Assembly: GCA_034440575.1 (NCBI GenBank) | Contig: JAOTOL010000997.1 | Span: forward strand, 1 to 64,000 | Reading direction: 5' to 3' | Length of the DNA stretch: 64,000 bases | DNA from: Imbricaverruca yamaguchii | Lineage: Eukaryota; Arthropoda; Thecostraca; Neoverrucidae | In this document: positions 13,501 through 24,860 of the stretch, piece after piece | How positions within the stretch are numbered: the first letter of the stretch is position 1 | Layout: each line of letters begins with the position of its first letter | Program-made: the position numbers and the translations under genes | Notes under the pieces: generated by a model | Told to the model about the DNA's origin: nothing | Seen by the model: only the letters and a program-made list of their open reading frames with translations | Database searches by the model: none

Positions 13501-15485
13501 CTGGCGCCACTATACTGCAGGTGTGTCTATGGCACCACTGTACTGCAGGTGTGTCTATGGCGCCACTGTACTGCAGGTGTGTCTCTGGCGCCACTATACT
13601 GCAGGTGTGTCTATGGCACCACTGTACTGCAGGTGTGTCTATGGCACCACTGTACTGCAGGTGTGCCTCTGGTGCCATTGTACTGCAGGTGTGTCTCTGG
13701 CGCTACTATACTGCAGGTGTGTCTATGGCACCACTGTACTGCAGGTGTGTCTCTGGCGCCACTGTACTGCAGGTGTGTCTCTGGCGCCACTATACTGCAG
13801 GTGTGTCTATGGCACCACTGTACTGCAGGTGTGTCTATGGCGCCACTGTACTGCAGGTGTGTCTCTGGCGCCACTATACTGCAGGTGTGTCTCTGGCCCA
13901 CTGTACTGCAGGTGTGTCTCTGGCGCCACTGTACTGCAGGTGTGTCTATGGCGCCACTGTACTGCAGGTGTGCCTCTGGCGCCACTGTACTGCAGGTGTG
14001 TCTCTGGCGCCACTGCACTGTAGGTGTGCCTCTGGCACCACTGTACTGCAGGTGTGTCTCTGGCCCACTGTACTGCAGGTGTGCCTCTGGCGCCACTGTA
14101 CTGCAGGTTTTTCTGGCGTCACTATACTGCAGGTGTGTCTCTGGCCCACTGTACTGCAGGTGTGTCTATGGCACCACTGTACTGCAGGTGTGTCTATGGC
14201 GCCACTGTACTGCAGGTGTGTCTATGGCGCCACTGTACTGCAGGTGTGTCTATGGCACCACTGTACTGCAGGTGTGTCTCTGGCGCCACAATACTGCAGG
14301 TGTGTCTATGGCACCACTGTACTGCAGGTGTGTCTATGGCGCCACTGTGCTGCAGGTGTGTCTCTGGCGCCACTATACTGCAGGTGTGTCTATGGCACCA
14401 CTGTACTGCAGGTGTGTCTCTGGCGCCACTGTACTGCAGGTGTGTCTCTGGCGCCACTATACTGCAGGTGTGTCTATGGCACCACTGTACTGCAGGTGTC
14501 TATGGCACCACTGTACTGCAGGTGTGCCTCTGGTGCCATTGTACTGCAGGTGTGTCTCTGGCGCTACTATACTGCAGGTGTGTCTATGGCACCACTGTAC
14601 TGCAGGTGTGTCTCTGGCGCCACTGTGCTGCAGGTGTGTCTCTGGCGCCACTATACTGCAGGTGTGTCTATGGCACCACTGTACTGCAGGTGTGTCTATG
14701 GCGCCACTGTACTGCAGGTGTGTCTCTGGCCCACTGTACTGCAGGTGTGTCTATGGCACCACTGTACTGCAGGTGTGTCTCTGGCGCCACTGTACTGCAG
14801 GTGTGTCTCTGGCGCCACTATACTGCAGGTGTGTCTATGGCACCACTGTACTGCAGGTGTGTCTCTGGCCCACTGTACTGCAGGTGTGTCTCTGGCGCCA
14901 CTGTACTGCAGGTGTGTCTCTGGCGCTACTATACTGCAGGTGTGTCTATGGCACCACTGTACTGCAGGTGTGCCTCTGGTGCCATTGTACTGCAGGTGTG
15001 TTTCTGGCGCCACTGTACTGCAGGTGTGTCTCTGGCCCACTGCACTGTAGGTGTGCCTCTGGCGCCACTGTACTGCAGGTATGTCTCTGGCCCACTCCAC
15101 TGTAGGTGTGTCTCTGGCGCCACTGTACTGCAGGTTTTTCTGGCGTCACTATACTGCAGGTGTGTCTCTGGCCCACTGCACTGTAGGTGTGTCTCTGGCG
15201 CCACTATACTGCAGGTGTGTCTCTGGCGCCACTATACTGCAGGTGTGTCTCTGGCGCTTCTGTACTGCAGGTGTGTCTCTGGCGCCACTGTACTGCAGGT
15301 GTGTCTCTGGCGCCACTGTGCTGCAGGTGTGTCTCTGGCGCCACTATACTGCAGGTGTGTCTATGGCACCACTGTACTGCAGGTGTGTCTCTGGCGCCAC
15401 TGCACTGTAGGTGTGCCTCTGGCACCACTGTACTGCAGGTGTGCCTCTGGTGCCATTGTACTGCAGGTGTGTCTCTGGCGCTACT
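7505..15485. repeat. Giant 28-bp satellite array, about 285 units
   Basis: The unit is 28 bp: GGCGCCACTGTACTGCAGGT followed by gtgtctct. Variants of 26 and 27 bp lack a tg or carry ggcccactg in place of ggcgccactg. Other variants are ggcgctactgtactgtag, ctatggcaccactgtactg and a marker cagg-tttttctggcgtcac. Variants are zoned: ctactgtactgtag dominates about 8.8-11.6 kb and ctatggcaccactg dominates about 12.9-15 kb. Larger blocks are duplicated inside the array. Open frames up to 786 codons occur on both strands and in overlapping frames only because the unit lacks stops. They encode APETHLQYSG- or LYCRCVSGATVL-type strings and are not treated as genes. Confidence 0.95.
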
Positions 15486-15914
15486 ATCCACCTATGCAGA
15501 ACAATCATTGGTGAATCCATCTGTCGCAACCAGCCCACCTTAGCTGGACATTGGGCAGACATTTGACGAACATTTGATGGCCATTGGCCGGGCCTTGGCC
15601 GGGCATTGGCCGGCGGCAACAGCGAACTTCCACCAGTTGCCCACTGAGTCAAGCTACTATGTACAGATGCTTTGGCTACGGACACCACAGGACGGTGGCA
15701 GCGAAGCGAATGTCCCTGGGGCCACCGACCGTTACAGAGTCACACCGCAGATGACAGTGCTGAACCTACTGCCTCCCTGCTCTCTGCTCCCAAACCAACA
15801 AATGCCGTATTGCCATTTCGTGTGTAGAGTATTACAGCCGAGGTAGAGTCGTTAGCTTCCTGAGACGGGACCGAGCATTCGGAGAGGCCACTGTCGCTGC
15901 AAAAGCCACTGCAC
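15486..15914. other. Unique GC-rich stretch, no gene seen
   Basis: Leaves the satellite abruptly at about 15487 and includes a short ttggccgggcattggcc repeat near 15580-15615. No recognisable coding sequence. Confidence 0.45.
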
Positions 15915-16205
15915 CGCAGCAAGGCTACTGGGACCTATCAGATCGCAGCAGGGCGACCGGAATCCATCAGACCCCAGCAGGGCTACCGGGGCCCATCTGA
16001 TCGCGGCAGGGCTACCGGGACCCATCAGACCGCAGCAGGGTTACCGGCACCCATCAGACCGCAGCAGGGCTACCAGGACCAATCTGACTTCAGCAGGGCT
16101 ACCGGGAACCATCTGACCTCGGCAGGGCTACCAGGACCCATCAGACCGCACCAGGGCTACTGGAAACCATCCAACCGCAGCGGGGTTAACGGGACCCATC
16201 TGACC
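15915..16205. repeat. Minisatellite, unit about 29 bp
   Basis: About ten units of ggctaccgggacccatcaga then ccgcagcag, with substitutions such as tctgatc or tctgacc. Confidence 0.9.
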
Positions 16206-16849
16206 TTTTACACTCCCAACACGACGCCATCGCAACGTGTGCTGGTTCACCGCGTTACATGCTAGCCCGGACAGACCATCGACTGCTAATGCGCAGCCCA
16301 GCATCCGACACTGACATCAATGTCTCATTTGTCATGTCAAGGCTGATTTGTCACGGCCATTTAATCAAAACAGGTCTTGACGTCTTCAACACAGCAGACT
16401 CCGCAGGAGACGATGGACACAGCAGTAGGCAATACCCTACACTACTCAATGCATGCCAACTTTCCGCAATCATTTTCGCAATCGCGCCGCGTGGAGTGAT
16501 GAGCCGACGACGATAGCCGGACCTGCGGGGGCTCGGGCTGCCAGCCGGCCGACGACCGACCGGCACGATTGAGACGTGACCCGGGTGCAACCGCGGGAGC
16601 GACCCTGACATCGAGCACGCCACAGGTCAGCTCTGTTGAGCCGCAGCACGGCCACGCTGTTCTCAGAGGTGACATGCGTCTTCATTTGCAGACTGATATG
16701 AAACACAAGAAAGACTAACGTGATAAAGCACACAACATTTGTGCAACGAAACTGCCCGTTACCAGGCCATAATGCCACGCTAATTGATATTCTGCGGCGT
16801 CTTTTGACACAGGTCAACGTGTCGGCATACTCGGTTGATTAATTGTTGG
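16206..16849. other. Unique stretch, no gene seen
   Basis: Short frames on both strands, none with recognisable features. Confidence 0.4.
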
Positions 16850-17272
16850 TGTTGGGTCATGGTCGACACTGCTTTAGAATGCGAGACATAGGTAGGTCAG
16901 TGGGAGCTGGGCGTCCTTGTGGATGCGTATTCCGTTTATTTTGTTGGTGTTGAGTCATGGTCGACACTAGAGGTGGAAAATACCCCAAATGTTGGGACCG
17001 AAACCCGGGGTCGGCCGGTCTGATGGAACCAAGCCCGGTTGGGGACCGTTCAAAATGCACTGAAGTCCAGTCATACAGTTTGATAATACACCCATTTTCC
17101 ACATGAAATAGCTATATGAATTTTCCAATAATTCAGGTGATACCTGTAGGCAATTCACATCATCTTTGATGAACTCATTCATTCCGAGACGATGATTTGA
17201 TATAAGCCTGTTATCAAGACACTTTTTGCATTGGTAGGCATGAATAACAGCATGGTGAATACAAACCAATAC
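16850..17272. other. Unique stretch with a short direct repeat
   Basis: The phrase gttggtgttg(g/a)gtcatggtcgacact occurs at about 16849 and again at about 16943, 94 bp apart. The rest is AT-rich with no gene. Confidence 0.5.
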
Positions 17273-17276
17273 TTAA

Positions 17277-18108
17277 CCCGTCCCGTCTCGGGTGGGGGTC
17301 TTCAACCACCCCCCTCAGGTTTTTCGCGGATAGTAGACGAATGACGCACGACAGCGCGCCCAAATTTGGCATACCTTTTCCCACATCAACTTGACATGCT
17401 GTTTAACAAATCTGAAGTTAGGTCATCTAGGGTCAACGAGTTAGTCAAGGTCAACTGAGGTCACCTCCAAAAAAGTTCAACCAGTCGTCAGGCTTTAACG
17501 GATACAGATATTTTAATGACACTTTCAGCGTTTGCTTATCTTGAGGGATGCAACAAAACGCACGAGTGGAACTTTTCTCTTTTTTTTTCGTTTTTGACTA
17601 CATATAAATTTTGCATATTTGCCAATTGCAGTTCAAATAGATGATTCTGGCTCAAATAATCATTTTTTTATAAGGGAAAGTTGACCTCCAACAACGTTTC
17701 GCGGTCTGCACTATCCATTGGAAAAGGAAAAGTAAAGAAAACTTGAAAACTCAACATTTTGATATTAAAGAAAAAATAAAATGTTTATTTTTGGGGGCCA
17801 AACAATTACGTGGCCTTGGTTGATTTCGCTGTCCTTTACTCATTCCAAATAACTTTTTCTTCTTCATATATCCCCAAAACGAACTCCTCAGAGCCAAAAA
17901 CATAATGTAAGTCGTGAAAATCTAGCCCCCTGGTGACGTCACTTTTGGGGGGAAATTGTTTCGGGAGTGGATCCGGACCCTACTCGTCGAGCGCTTTCCG
18001 ATGACATTCCTTTCGTTTTCGTGCGACGCTTAGTTTGGAATTTAGAAGGGGTCCTACCCCCCCCCCCCGAGACGGCATGTGAGGATCTGGCCGGAGAGAC
18101 AGTGCGGG
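17277..18108. mobile_element. Second piggyBac-like MITE with TTAA target duplication
   Basis: The 832-bp element is flanked by TTAA at 17273-17276 and 18109-18112. It opens CCCG and ends CGGG. The inverted repeats share CCGTCTCGGG followed by a G-run ending GGGGT, and again form subterminal G-run/C-run hairpins. Like the element at 4607-5455 it holds AGGTCA half-sites at DR4 spacing (17420/17430 and 17448/17458). The block tcaac-t/c-gaggtc-a/g-cc is shared by both elements, which suggests related families of similar size. No transposase is encoded. Confidence 0.75.
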
Positions 18109-18218
18109 TTAAAATACCACCTAATATCCATTATCATCCTCAATCTGAGATTAAAAGTAAAATTAAGAGCAAAATCAAACAGGTGAGAACAAGTGAGAGC
18201 GGACAGGAGCAATGGCTG

Positions 18219-18392
18219 ATGGTACGGAGGTCAACCTCCCACGGTCCGATCCGTACCACGACCAGTCGGCAGAACGGCGGTCCGTCAGCCTCCCACGGTC
18301 TGATCCGTACCACGACCAGTGGCCAGAACAGGGGTCCGTCAGCCTCCCACGGTCTGATCCGTACCACGACCAGTCGACGGACCGTCGAGGTC
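18219..18392. repeat. Minisatellite, unit about 54 bp, three copies
   Basis: cctcccacggtc(c/t)gatccgtaccacgaccagt, followed by a variable ggcagaacggcggtccgtcag-type segment, repeats three times. Confidence 0.9.
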
Positions 18393-19130
18393 AACGATAC
18401 CGGCCAGTTTTCAAATATAACACGTGCAAACACCAGTTGGTGTTGATGTGTGGACAGCCAAATGCGAAGGCAGCACGGTGGAGGCATCTGTTGGCCGGGT
18501 ATTGTGACATGCGTCGGATGGTCCGGCGGTCGTCAGCTCCCACTGGTGCGGCTGTTAAGACGTGAAGCCATGCGGTGTGTGAGCCCAGGGCCGCTGCCGC
18601 AGGTCGGCCGCGTGGACCCTCGACATGGCACGCCAGCAACAACTGGCGGCCGCGTGGCCCTCCGACATGGCACGCCAGCAACACCCGGCGTCCACCTGCT
18701 GAGGGCAGGCTGGCCGCGGATGTGCCTCCAGTATCACGTTCCGACCAAACACTGTCACACACCACGCTGACCGCAGCCGATAGGAATTGTTTCTGGATAC
18801 CAAAAGTGTCACTGCAGATGACCTGAAACGCTAAATAGCGATGCTATTGGAGAATATCTCAATAAATGATTCAGTCAGGTATCAAATATCATGTATCGTT
18901 CTGAATTGGAGAACATTGAAGTATCGATGTGTTCACTTTCTATCGTCGCCGTGTGATGCCTGCCACGGAGACATCCAACCAGGAAATACGATACCGCCTG
19001 GTTGATGTGTACGTGCTGGAGACCACGTGATGCAGCGGCAGATGAAATGGACGCAAACGGTCATCTGCGGCGTGACATGTCCAAGCACAACCTCCCAGAC
19101 AGCAGGATCGGGCCATCGACTGGCCGTCCG

Positions 19131-19132
<2 letters not shown>
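18393..19132. other. Unique stretch, no gene seen
   Basis: A small duplication (catggcacgccagcaacaac, then ggcggccgcgtgg) lies at about 18625-18690. Otherwise no recognised feature. Confidence 0.45.

Positions 19133-20107
<975 letters not shown>

Positions 20108-20171
<64 letters not shown>
20108..20171. repeat. (TA)n microsatellite
   Basis: About 60 bp of TA dinucleotide repeat. Confidence 0.97.
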
Positions 20172-20173
<2 letters not shown>

Positions 20174-20289
20174 TATTTATTGCTGAAGACAGCGAGTGAA
20201 AAGGAAAAGAAGACGAGGGAAAGGGAGAATTCGGCGTATCAATATCAGGAAGAGAAGACACGTCCTAACAGCCAATTTGGTAGAACCAA

Positions 20290-20700
20290 GCGGAGGAATA
20301 TGCTGAAACGGAGAAGCAGCAGTGGGGAAGCATAGGGCAGGGCACCAACAGACAGATGCAGGGTAGGGCAACGGGAGGAGAAAGACGGAAGGGATGGGAG
20401 CGGCAGTGGGGAGAGGTGGCGTAGGCTAACGACATTGTGGAACAACAGTGCAAGGTAAATGCAGTAGGGAGACTTAGTGTAGGGTAACCATAGTGGAGAA
20501 ACGTAGGGCAGGGCACCAGCAGTGCGGGAAAGTGGGACAAGTTACCAGCATAGCAAACACAGAGTATGAGGACGGGAGCAGGGAGACGCTAGGCATGGGA
20601 ACGGCAATGGAGAGAGGTAGGGTAGGGTAACGGAAGTGTGGGAACCCAGGGTAAGGTAATTGCAGTAGGGAGACGTAATGTAAGGTATCCCCAGTGGACA
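20290..20700. repeat. Degenerate minisatellite (gtagggtagggtaacg type)
   Basis: Imperfect copies of agggtagggtaacggaagtg, ggaaacgtagggcagggcac and related phrases recur at roughly 30-60 bp. The array is old and much decayed. Confidence 0.65.
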
Positions 20701-21814
20701 ACCGTAGGATTGCATCGAAGCCAACTTTGGATCCCTCTTTCGAATGCGTTTGGCAGTTTAGTCACGGCTGCTCTCCTGTATCGTGGAATCCGGGCTCAGA
20801 GCGTATCCAAGACGGTCGGCCGGCTCCTGCCGCCTCCGACATCGGCATATCGATGTTTCGATTCTCGGCTGTGACCGGATGTTTGGTTTGGTCCTCTCCG
20901 GGGCCGGGCGGCGACGACCGGTCGGCAGATGCTGTGGCGTCATGGGATTATGATGCTCATGCACCATGTAAACCAGCCACATGCAGGGCGTGTCTGGGGA
21001 AGAAGTCGTCGACCAAACCCCTCGTTCCGGGTTCCGGCACGTGACTGACCCGCGACAGGCGTGGCCGACCGGTGCACGGCCGGTCCTGGACAGGTAGTCG
21101 GGTCTGGACAGTCGGCGAACTAAGACCGAGTTGTGTGCTCGGCGCGGACAATGCAGCCCTGGAGTAAGGTTGGGACAGCTGTCCGTCACGGGCACCCGGA
21201 GATTTGGGGGCACGCACCTGAAAAGGAAGGCGCTGACGTTTGCTTTATCTGCTGTTGACTGTTGCACAAGTGTCGCCGATTTGCTAATAATCAGCCTGTC
21301 AATATGAGGGCATTAACGGCTGCTGAATTTGAGAACTAGTTCCCGTACAAGCGAGGCGAACACCAGACTATCATTGTCAGACAAAACGAACTTTCCTACA
21401 TGGTAGGGTGCCAGCGGAAGAGAGACGAAGTGAATGATAACGTAACGACAGTGAGGGGACATAGGGTATGGTAACGTAGCGGAAATGTAGATATATGGGA
21501 GGGTAGCGTAACGCCACTGTGGGTACAGTCAATCGAAGGCAATAACAGAGCGGACAGCAGAAAAGGAAGTAACACAAAACACCAAACGAGAGCACGCGCG
21601 GGTATAGGGGAACAATGGGAGAAAAGGGAAGTGAGGGATACATAGAAAGTATAAGTGAGAGAATTAGCAGCGGAGAAAATAAAAACAGCAGTAATAAGAC
21701 TGCCCCAGCGATAGCGGATGCTAAAAAGAACATGGAAAAAGTATTGAGCAAGAAAAAGAAGTGACAAGATCGCAACGCAGTAGCAAAAGCAGAGCCAAAA
21801 GGAACGACGGGGCG
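20701..21814. other. Unique stretch upstream of the cuticle gene, no gene seen
   Basis: Frames up to 169 codons on minus have no recognisable domain. A related agggtagcgtaacg-type remnant occurs near 21440-21510. Confidence 0.4.
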
Positions 21815-22068
21815 GCGGCAGGGCGACAGTCGGGGCAGCGGCCGGGGCAGCGGTCGGAGCAGCGGTCGTGGCAGCGGTCGTGGCAGCGGTCAGGGCAGCG
21901 GTCGGGGCAGCGGTCTGGGCAGCGGTCAGGGCAGCGGTCGGGGCAGCGGTCGTGGCAGCGGCCGGGGCAGCGGTCGGGGCAGCGGTCGGGGCAGCGGTCG
22001 GGGCAGCGGTCAGGGCAGCGGTCAGGGCAGCGGTCGGGGCAGCGGTCGGGACAGCGCCTAGTGCAGCG
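21815..22068. repeat. 12-bp minisatellite upstream of the cuticle gene
   Basis: About 21 units of ggggcagcggtc, with variants gtggcagcggtc, cagggcagcggtc and ggggcagcggcc. The array ends about 165 bp upstream of the TATA box of the cuticle gene. Because 12 is a multiple of three, several frames stay open. The peptides (DRCP)n and (GQRS)n are not considered genes. Confidence 0.95.
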
Positions 22069-22233
22069 ACCAGAGCGACGGCAACCAAGCCGTTTGGTGA
22101 AGTGCGGACAGCGGCGGCTCAGCCGTCCGATGGCGAAGCGGTACGCAGTGGCGTGCTGAAGCATCACTGGCCCGCGGCGTCAAGCCAAGGTCGTGGCCCG
22201 CCACCGCCACCGCATCACTTGCCCTGACGGCGG

Positions 22234-22240
22234 TATAAAA
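22234..22240 (+). promoter_or_regulatory. TATA box of the cuticle protein gene
   Basis: TATAAAA lies 79 bases upstream of the ATG. Transcription would then begin near 22255-22265, where ttcagcagac resembles an arthropod initiator, giving a 5' leader of about 55-65 bases. Short TATA-driven leaders are typical of highly expressed cuticle protein genes. Confidence 0.75.
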
Positions 22241-22318
22241 ACGAACGGCGTTCAGCAGACGCCACTCTTCGACTGTGCCTGCTCCGACGACGATCACCAA
22301 CTCACACACACAGTCGAC

Positions 22319-23413
22319 ATGAAGCTGGTAAGTGGCTGCGAGCTGGGCCCCATTGTCGCCGGTCTGAACCTCCCCTCCCTCCACTTTCCAACAGCGCTGT
22401 GGTGGCTGAGCCCACGGCCGTGCTTTCCCTAAGAAAGTTCAGTTACACTCATCTTGGACCGCAACTTTGTGCAGATTTTCTTTACTTGAGGCTTCATTCA
22501 CCATTAGTTTGCGGACATATCAGTTTCTTACAAATGATGAAATATGAGATAATCTGATATCTCCGACTACTCTCCAGATTATGTCCGCCTCACAGAATGC
22601 TATCCCAGTTGCCTGTCGGCAGCTACAGTGGGACTCACTCAAAATCGTCGAACCAGAGGGATTGCAGTGTTTATCGGCGTATATTCATGAGTCCCTTCGG
22701 ATTTTACCCAGGCAAGCGTTTCGGTCGGAGTAGCCCCTCATGAGTTGATCCACACCAGCGTTCTTGTCAGCAAACACCCCTCAGGGTCTGACCCAGACGT
22801 CCGCTCCGGCCAGTGTAGCGCTCCATGGGGTGACCCAGACCGTCATCCCTATCAGTGCAGGCCCCTCAGGTGCTGACCCAGACGTCCGCTCCGGCCAGTG
22901 TAGCGCTCCCGTGGGGTGACCCAGACCGTCACCCCTATCAGTGCAGGCCCCTCAGGTGCTGACCCAGACGTCCACTCCGGTCAGTGGAGCCCCACATGGG
23001 GTGACTCAGACCGTCACCCCATATCAGTGTGGGCTCCTCGGGCCCCTGAGCCAGAGCACCAGTTCGCTCAGTGAGGTACACTCAGGATCTGACTCGACCG
23101 ACGCCGTCAGATCATGCTGTTTGCCCTGGTGGCCGTGGCGCTGGCCCAGAGCGACGAAAAGGACGCCGAGATCATCCGCAACGACTTCACCCTCAACGAA
23201 GACGGCAGCTTCCAGTCGGACGTCGAGACCTCCAACCAGATCGTGATGTCCGCAACGGGCGAGAGCATACCCGGCGAAGTTGCCGAGACGGGCAACTACA
23301 AGATGTCCGGCGAATACAGCTACATCGCGCCCGACGGCACCCCCATCCGGGTCACCTGGGAGGCCGACGAGCTGGGGTACCGCGCTCAGTCCGACGTCAT
23401 CCCCCAGGTGTAA
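22319..23413 (+). CDS. RR-1 type chitin-binding cuticle protein (two exons)
   Basis: Structural protein of the arthropod exoskeleton, secreted by epidermal cells and binding chitin. Exon 1 is 22319-22327 (M-K-L only), with a GTAAGT donor at 22328. Exon 2 is 23111-23413, after the acceptor gccgtcag; the junction is phase 0. The product is 103 residues. Residues 1-15 (MKLIMLFALVAVALA) form a signal peptide. Residues 22-48 give the RR-1 extension (IIRNDF, NEDGSFQ). Residues 62-101 are the Chitin_bind_4 core, with G70, Y72, Y74, the PDGT turn at 77-80 and EADELGY at 87-93. Position 82 is Ile and 86 is Trp where family members usually have aromatic residues. The mature protein is strongly acidic. 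The 783-bp intron contains an 85-bp minisatellite. No AATAAA was seen in the first few hundred bases downstream. The gene is complete; its exact role (tissue, moult stage) cannot be told from sequence. Confidence 0.95.
22736..23055. repeat. Minisatellite in the cuticle gene intron, unit about 85 bp
   Basis: gacgtccgctccggccagtg, tagcgctcc, tggggtgacccagaccgtca and tatcagtgcaggcccctcag repeat about 3.5 times. The array ends about 55 bp before the exon 2 acceptor. Confidence 0.9.
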
Positions 23414-23754
23414 ACCGACCCGTCCTACCCTGCCGCGCCGAGTCTCGGCACCCGGCGCGAATGTCGAGTGCCGACCGTCCGTCCGTCCGTCCGTCCGTCA
23501 TCCCCAGGTCAGATGTCCGACTCCGTCATCCCTAGGTCAGATGTCCGACTCCGTCTTTCGTCACGGGCGACAGGCCGACCGTTGTTGTTTGACCGTGCCA
23601 ATACAGCCTGCATTATCACAGCCGGCCGTGTGTGGACTGTGGGGTGTGTGGCAGGGGAGCCTTACCGGCAGAGCGGCGGGGCGCGTCACCGGTCACCTGC
23701 GCCAGTCGAGTGTCGACCGGCTCACTGCTGCGCGTCCAGTTGACACCGACCTGT
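23414..23754. other. 3' flank of the cuticle gene
   Basis: Includes a (CCGT)5 tract near 23480-23500 and a short duplication of gtcagatgtccgactccgtc around 23510-23553. The 3' end of the transcript probably lies here, but no consensus polyadenylation signal stands out. Confidence 0.5.
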
Positions 23755-24191
23755 CCGACACACGGGTCAGGCGGGGTCACAAGGGTCACACGGGTCAGGC
23801 GTGTCACAAGGAGTACACGGGAGCACAGGTCAGGCGGATCACAAGGGGAACATACAGGTCAGGCGAGTCACAAGGGGCACACGGGTCAGGCGGGTCACAA
23901 GGGGCACACGGGAACACACAGGTCGGGCGAGTCACAAGGGGCACACGGGTCAGGCGGGGTCACAAGAGGCACACAGATCAGGCGGGTCACAAGGGGTACA
24001 CAGGCACACACAGGTTAGGCGGGTCACAAGGAGTACACGGGAACACAGGTCAGGCGGATCACAAGGGGAACATACAGGTCAGGCGAGTTACAAGGGGAAC
24101 ACGGGTCAGGCGGGTCATAAGGGGTACACGGGAACACACAGGTCGGGCGAGTCACAAGAGGCACACGGGTTAGGTGGGTCACTATGGACAC
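23755..24191. repeat. Minisatellite (cacacgggtcaggcgggtcacaag), left part
   Basis: Units of about 25-35 bp made of cacacgggtcaggcg and gtcacaaggggcacac. The array is interrupted by the DNA transposon at 24200-26847 and resumes at 26856, where units with ggtcag and gagtcacacggggt continue. The block cacaaggagtacacgggagc...catacaggtcaggcgag appears twice (about 23807 and 24027), a longer-period duplication. Confidence 0.9.
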
Positions 24192-24199
24192 ACGGTGAC
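24192..24199. repeat. Target site duplication, left copy (acggtgac)
   Basis: Identical to the eight bases at 26848-26855 on the far side of the transposon. An 8-bp duplication is typical of hAT-superfamily insertion. Confidence 0.9.
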
Positions 24200-24371
24200 T
24201 AGGGTGGATCGAAAATTATAAACCAACTTCCGCGGGGTCAAAACGCGTGCGCGTGAATGTTCATAGACGGAAAATCGCGGCTAAACATTTTTCAAAAATA
24301 TTCTAGATACCGCGCACGAAAGGTTTTTGAAACGGTTCTTAGCCCCGCCAAGCGTTGAAGTCTCCATTAGT
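24200..24371. repeat. Left terminal inverted repeat of the hAT-like transposon
   Basis: Pairs with 26665-26847 in inverted orientation over about 170-180 bp with indels. The outermost ten bases are perfectly matched. Confidence 0.88.
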
Positions 24372-24860
24372 CTTTGCCTTGTTATAAGAACATAACACCA
24401 TAAGTCTTGTTCACGCTATTCCCCCACTAATTCTCGGCTACCCTTGCCAAGCTTACTAGTGTCTGCATGTCTATAACACCGAAGCTTTAATTATGTAATG
24501 AACCGTCAGCAACAATTACGTGATTAGAGGTGCACAATATTTACATTTCTGGCCACGTTTACAGTTTTGCATAACAAGAGATACGTTCAACCGAGGTTTA
24601 TTGCAGTTATTGCATTGCAGTTTTCGGAAACTTCTGATCACCACCATCTATGTAGGAACATAAATACGAGTCTGCCTAACTCTGTACTTGCAACCATTTA
24701 AACACACCATATCAACTAAACCATCATTTCAATCATCAACAGACGTCCTGAATATCGGCTGTGCGTTTTGTCTAGGAAACACTTTCAACTTTCAACGCAT
24801 GGCAATAGATTATGGTACCAAATCATGGCGACAGGTCACCTCAGAATGGCGAAGCTGAAC

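Noticed and set aside
12690..15105. Open frames of 740 and 786 codons on plus, overlapping frames on minus
   Set aside because: They are the stop-free 28-bp satellite translated. Several frames are open at once and phase drifts at every 26-27-bp unit.
7505..15485. CRISPR-like regular repeats
   Set aside because: Units are directly adjacent with no unique spacers, there are no cas genes, and the context is eukaryotic.
21396..22167. Minus frames with (DRCP)n and (TAAP)n repeats
   Set aside because: A 12-bp repeat keeps frames open. There are no gene signals and the array lies upstream of the opposite-strand cuticle promoter.
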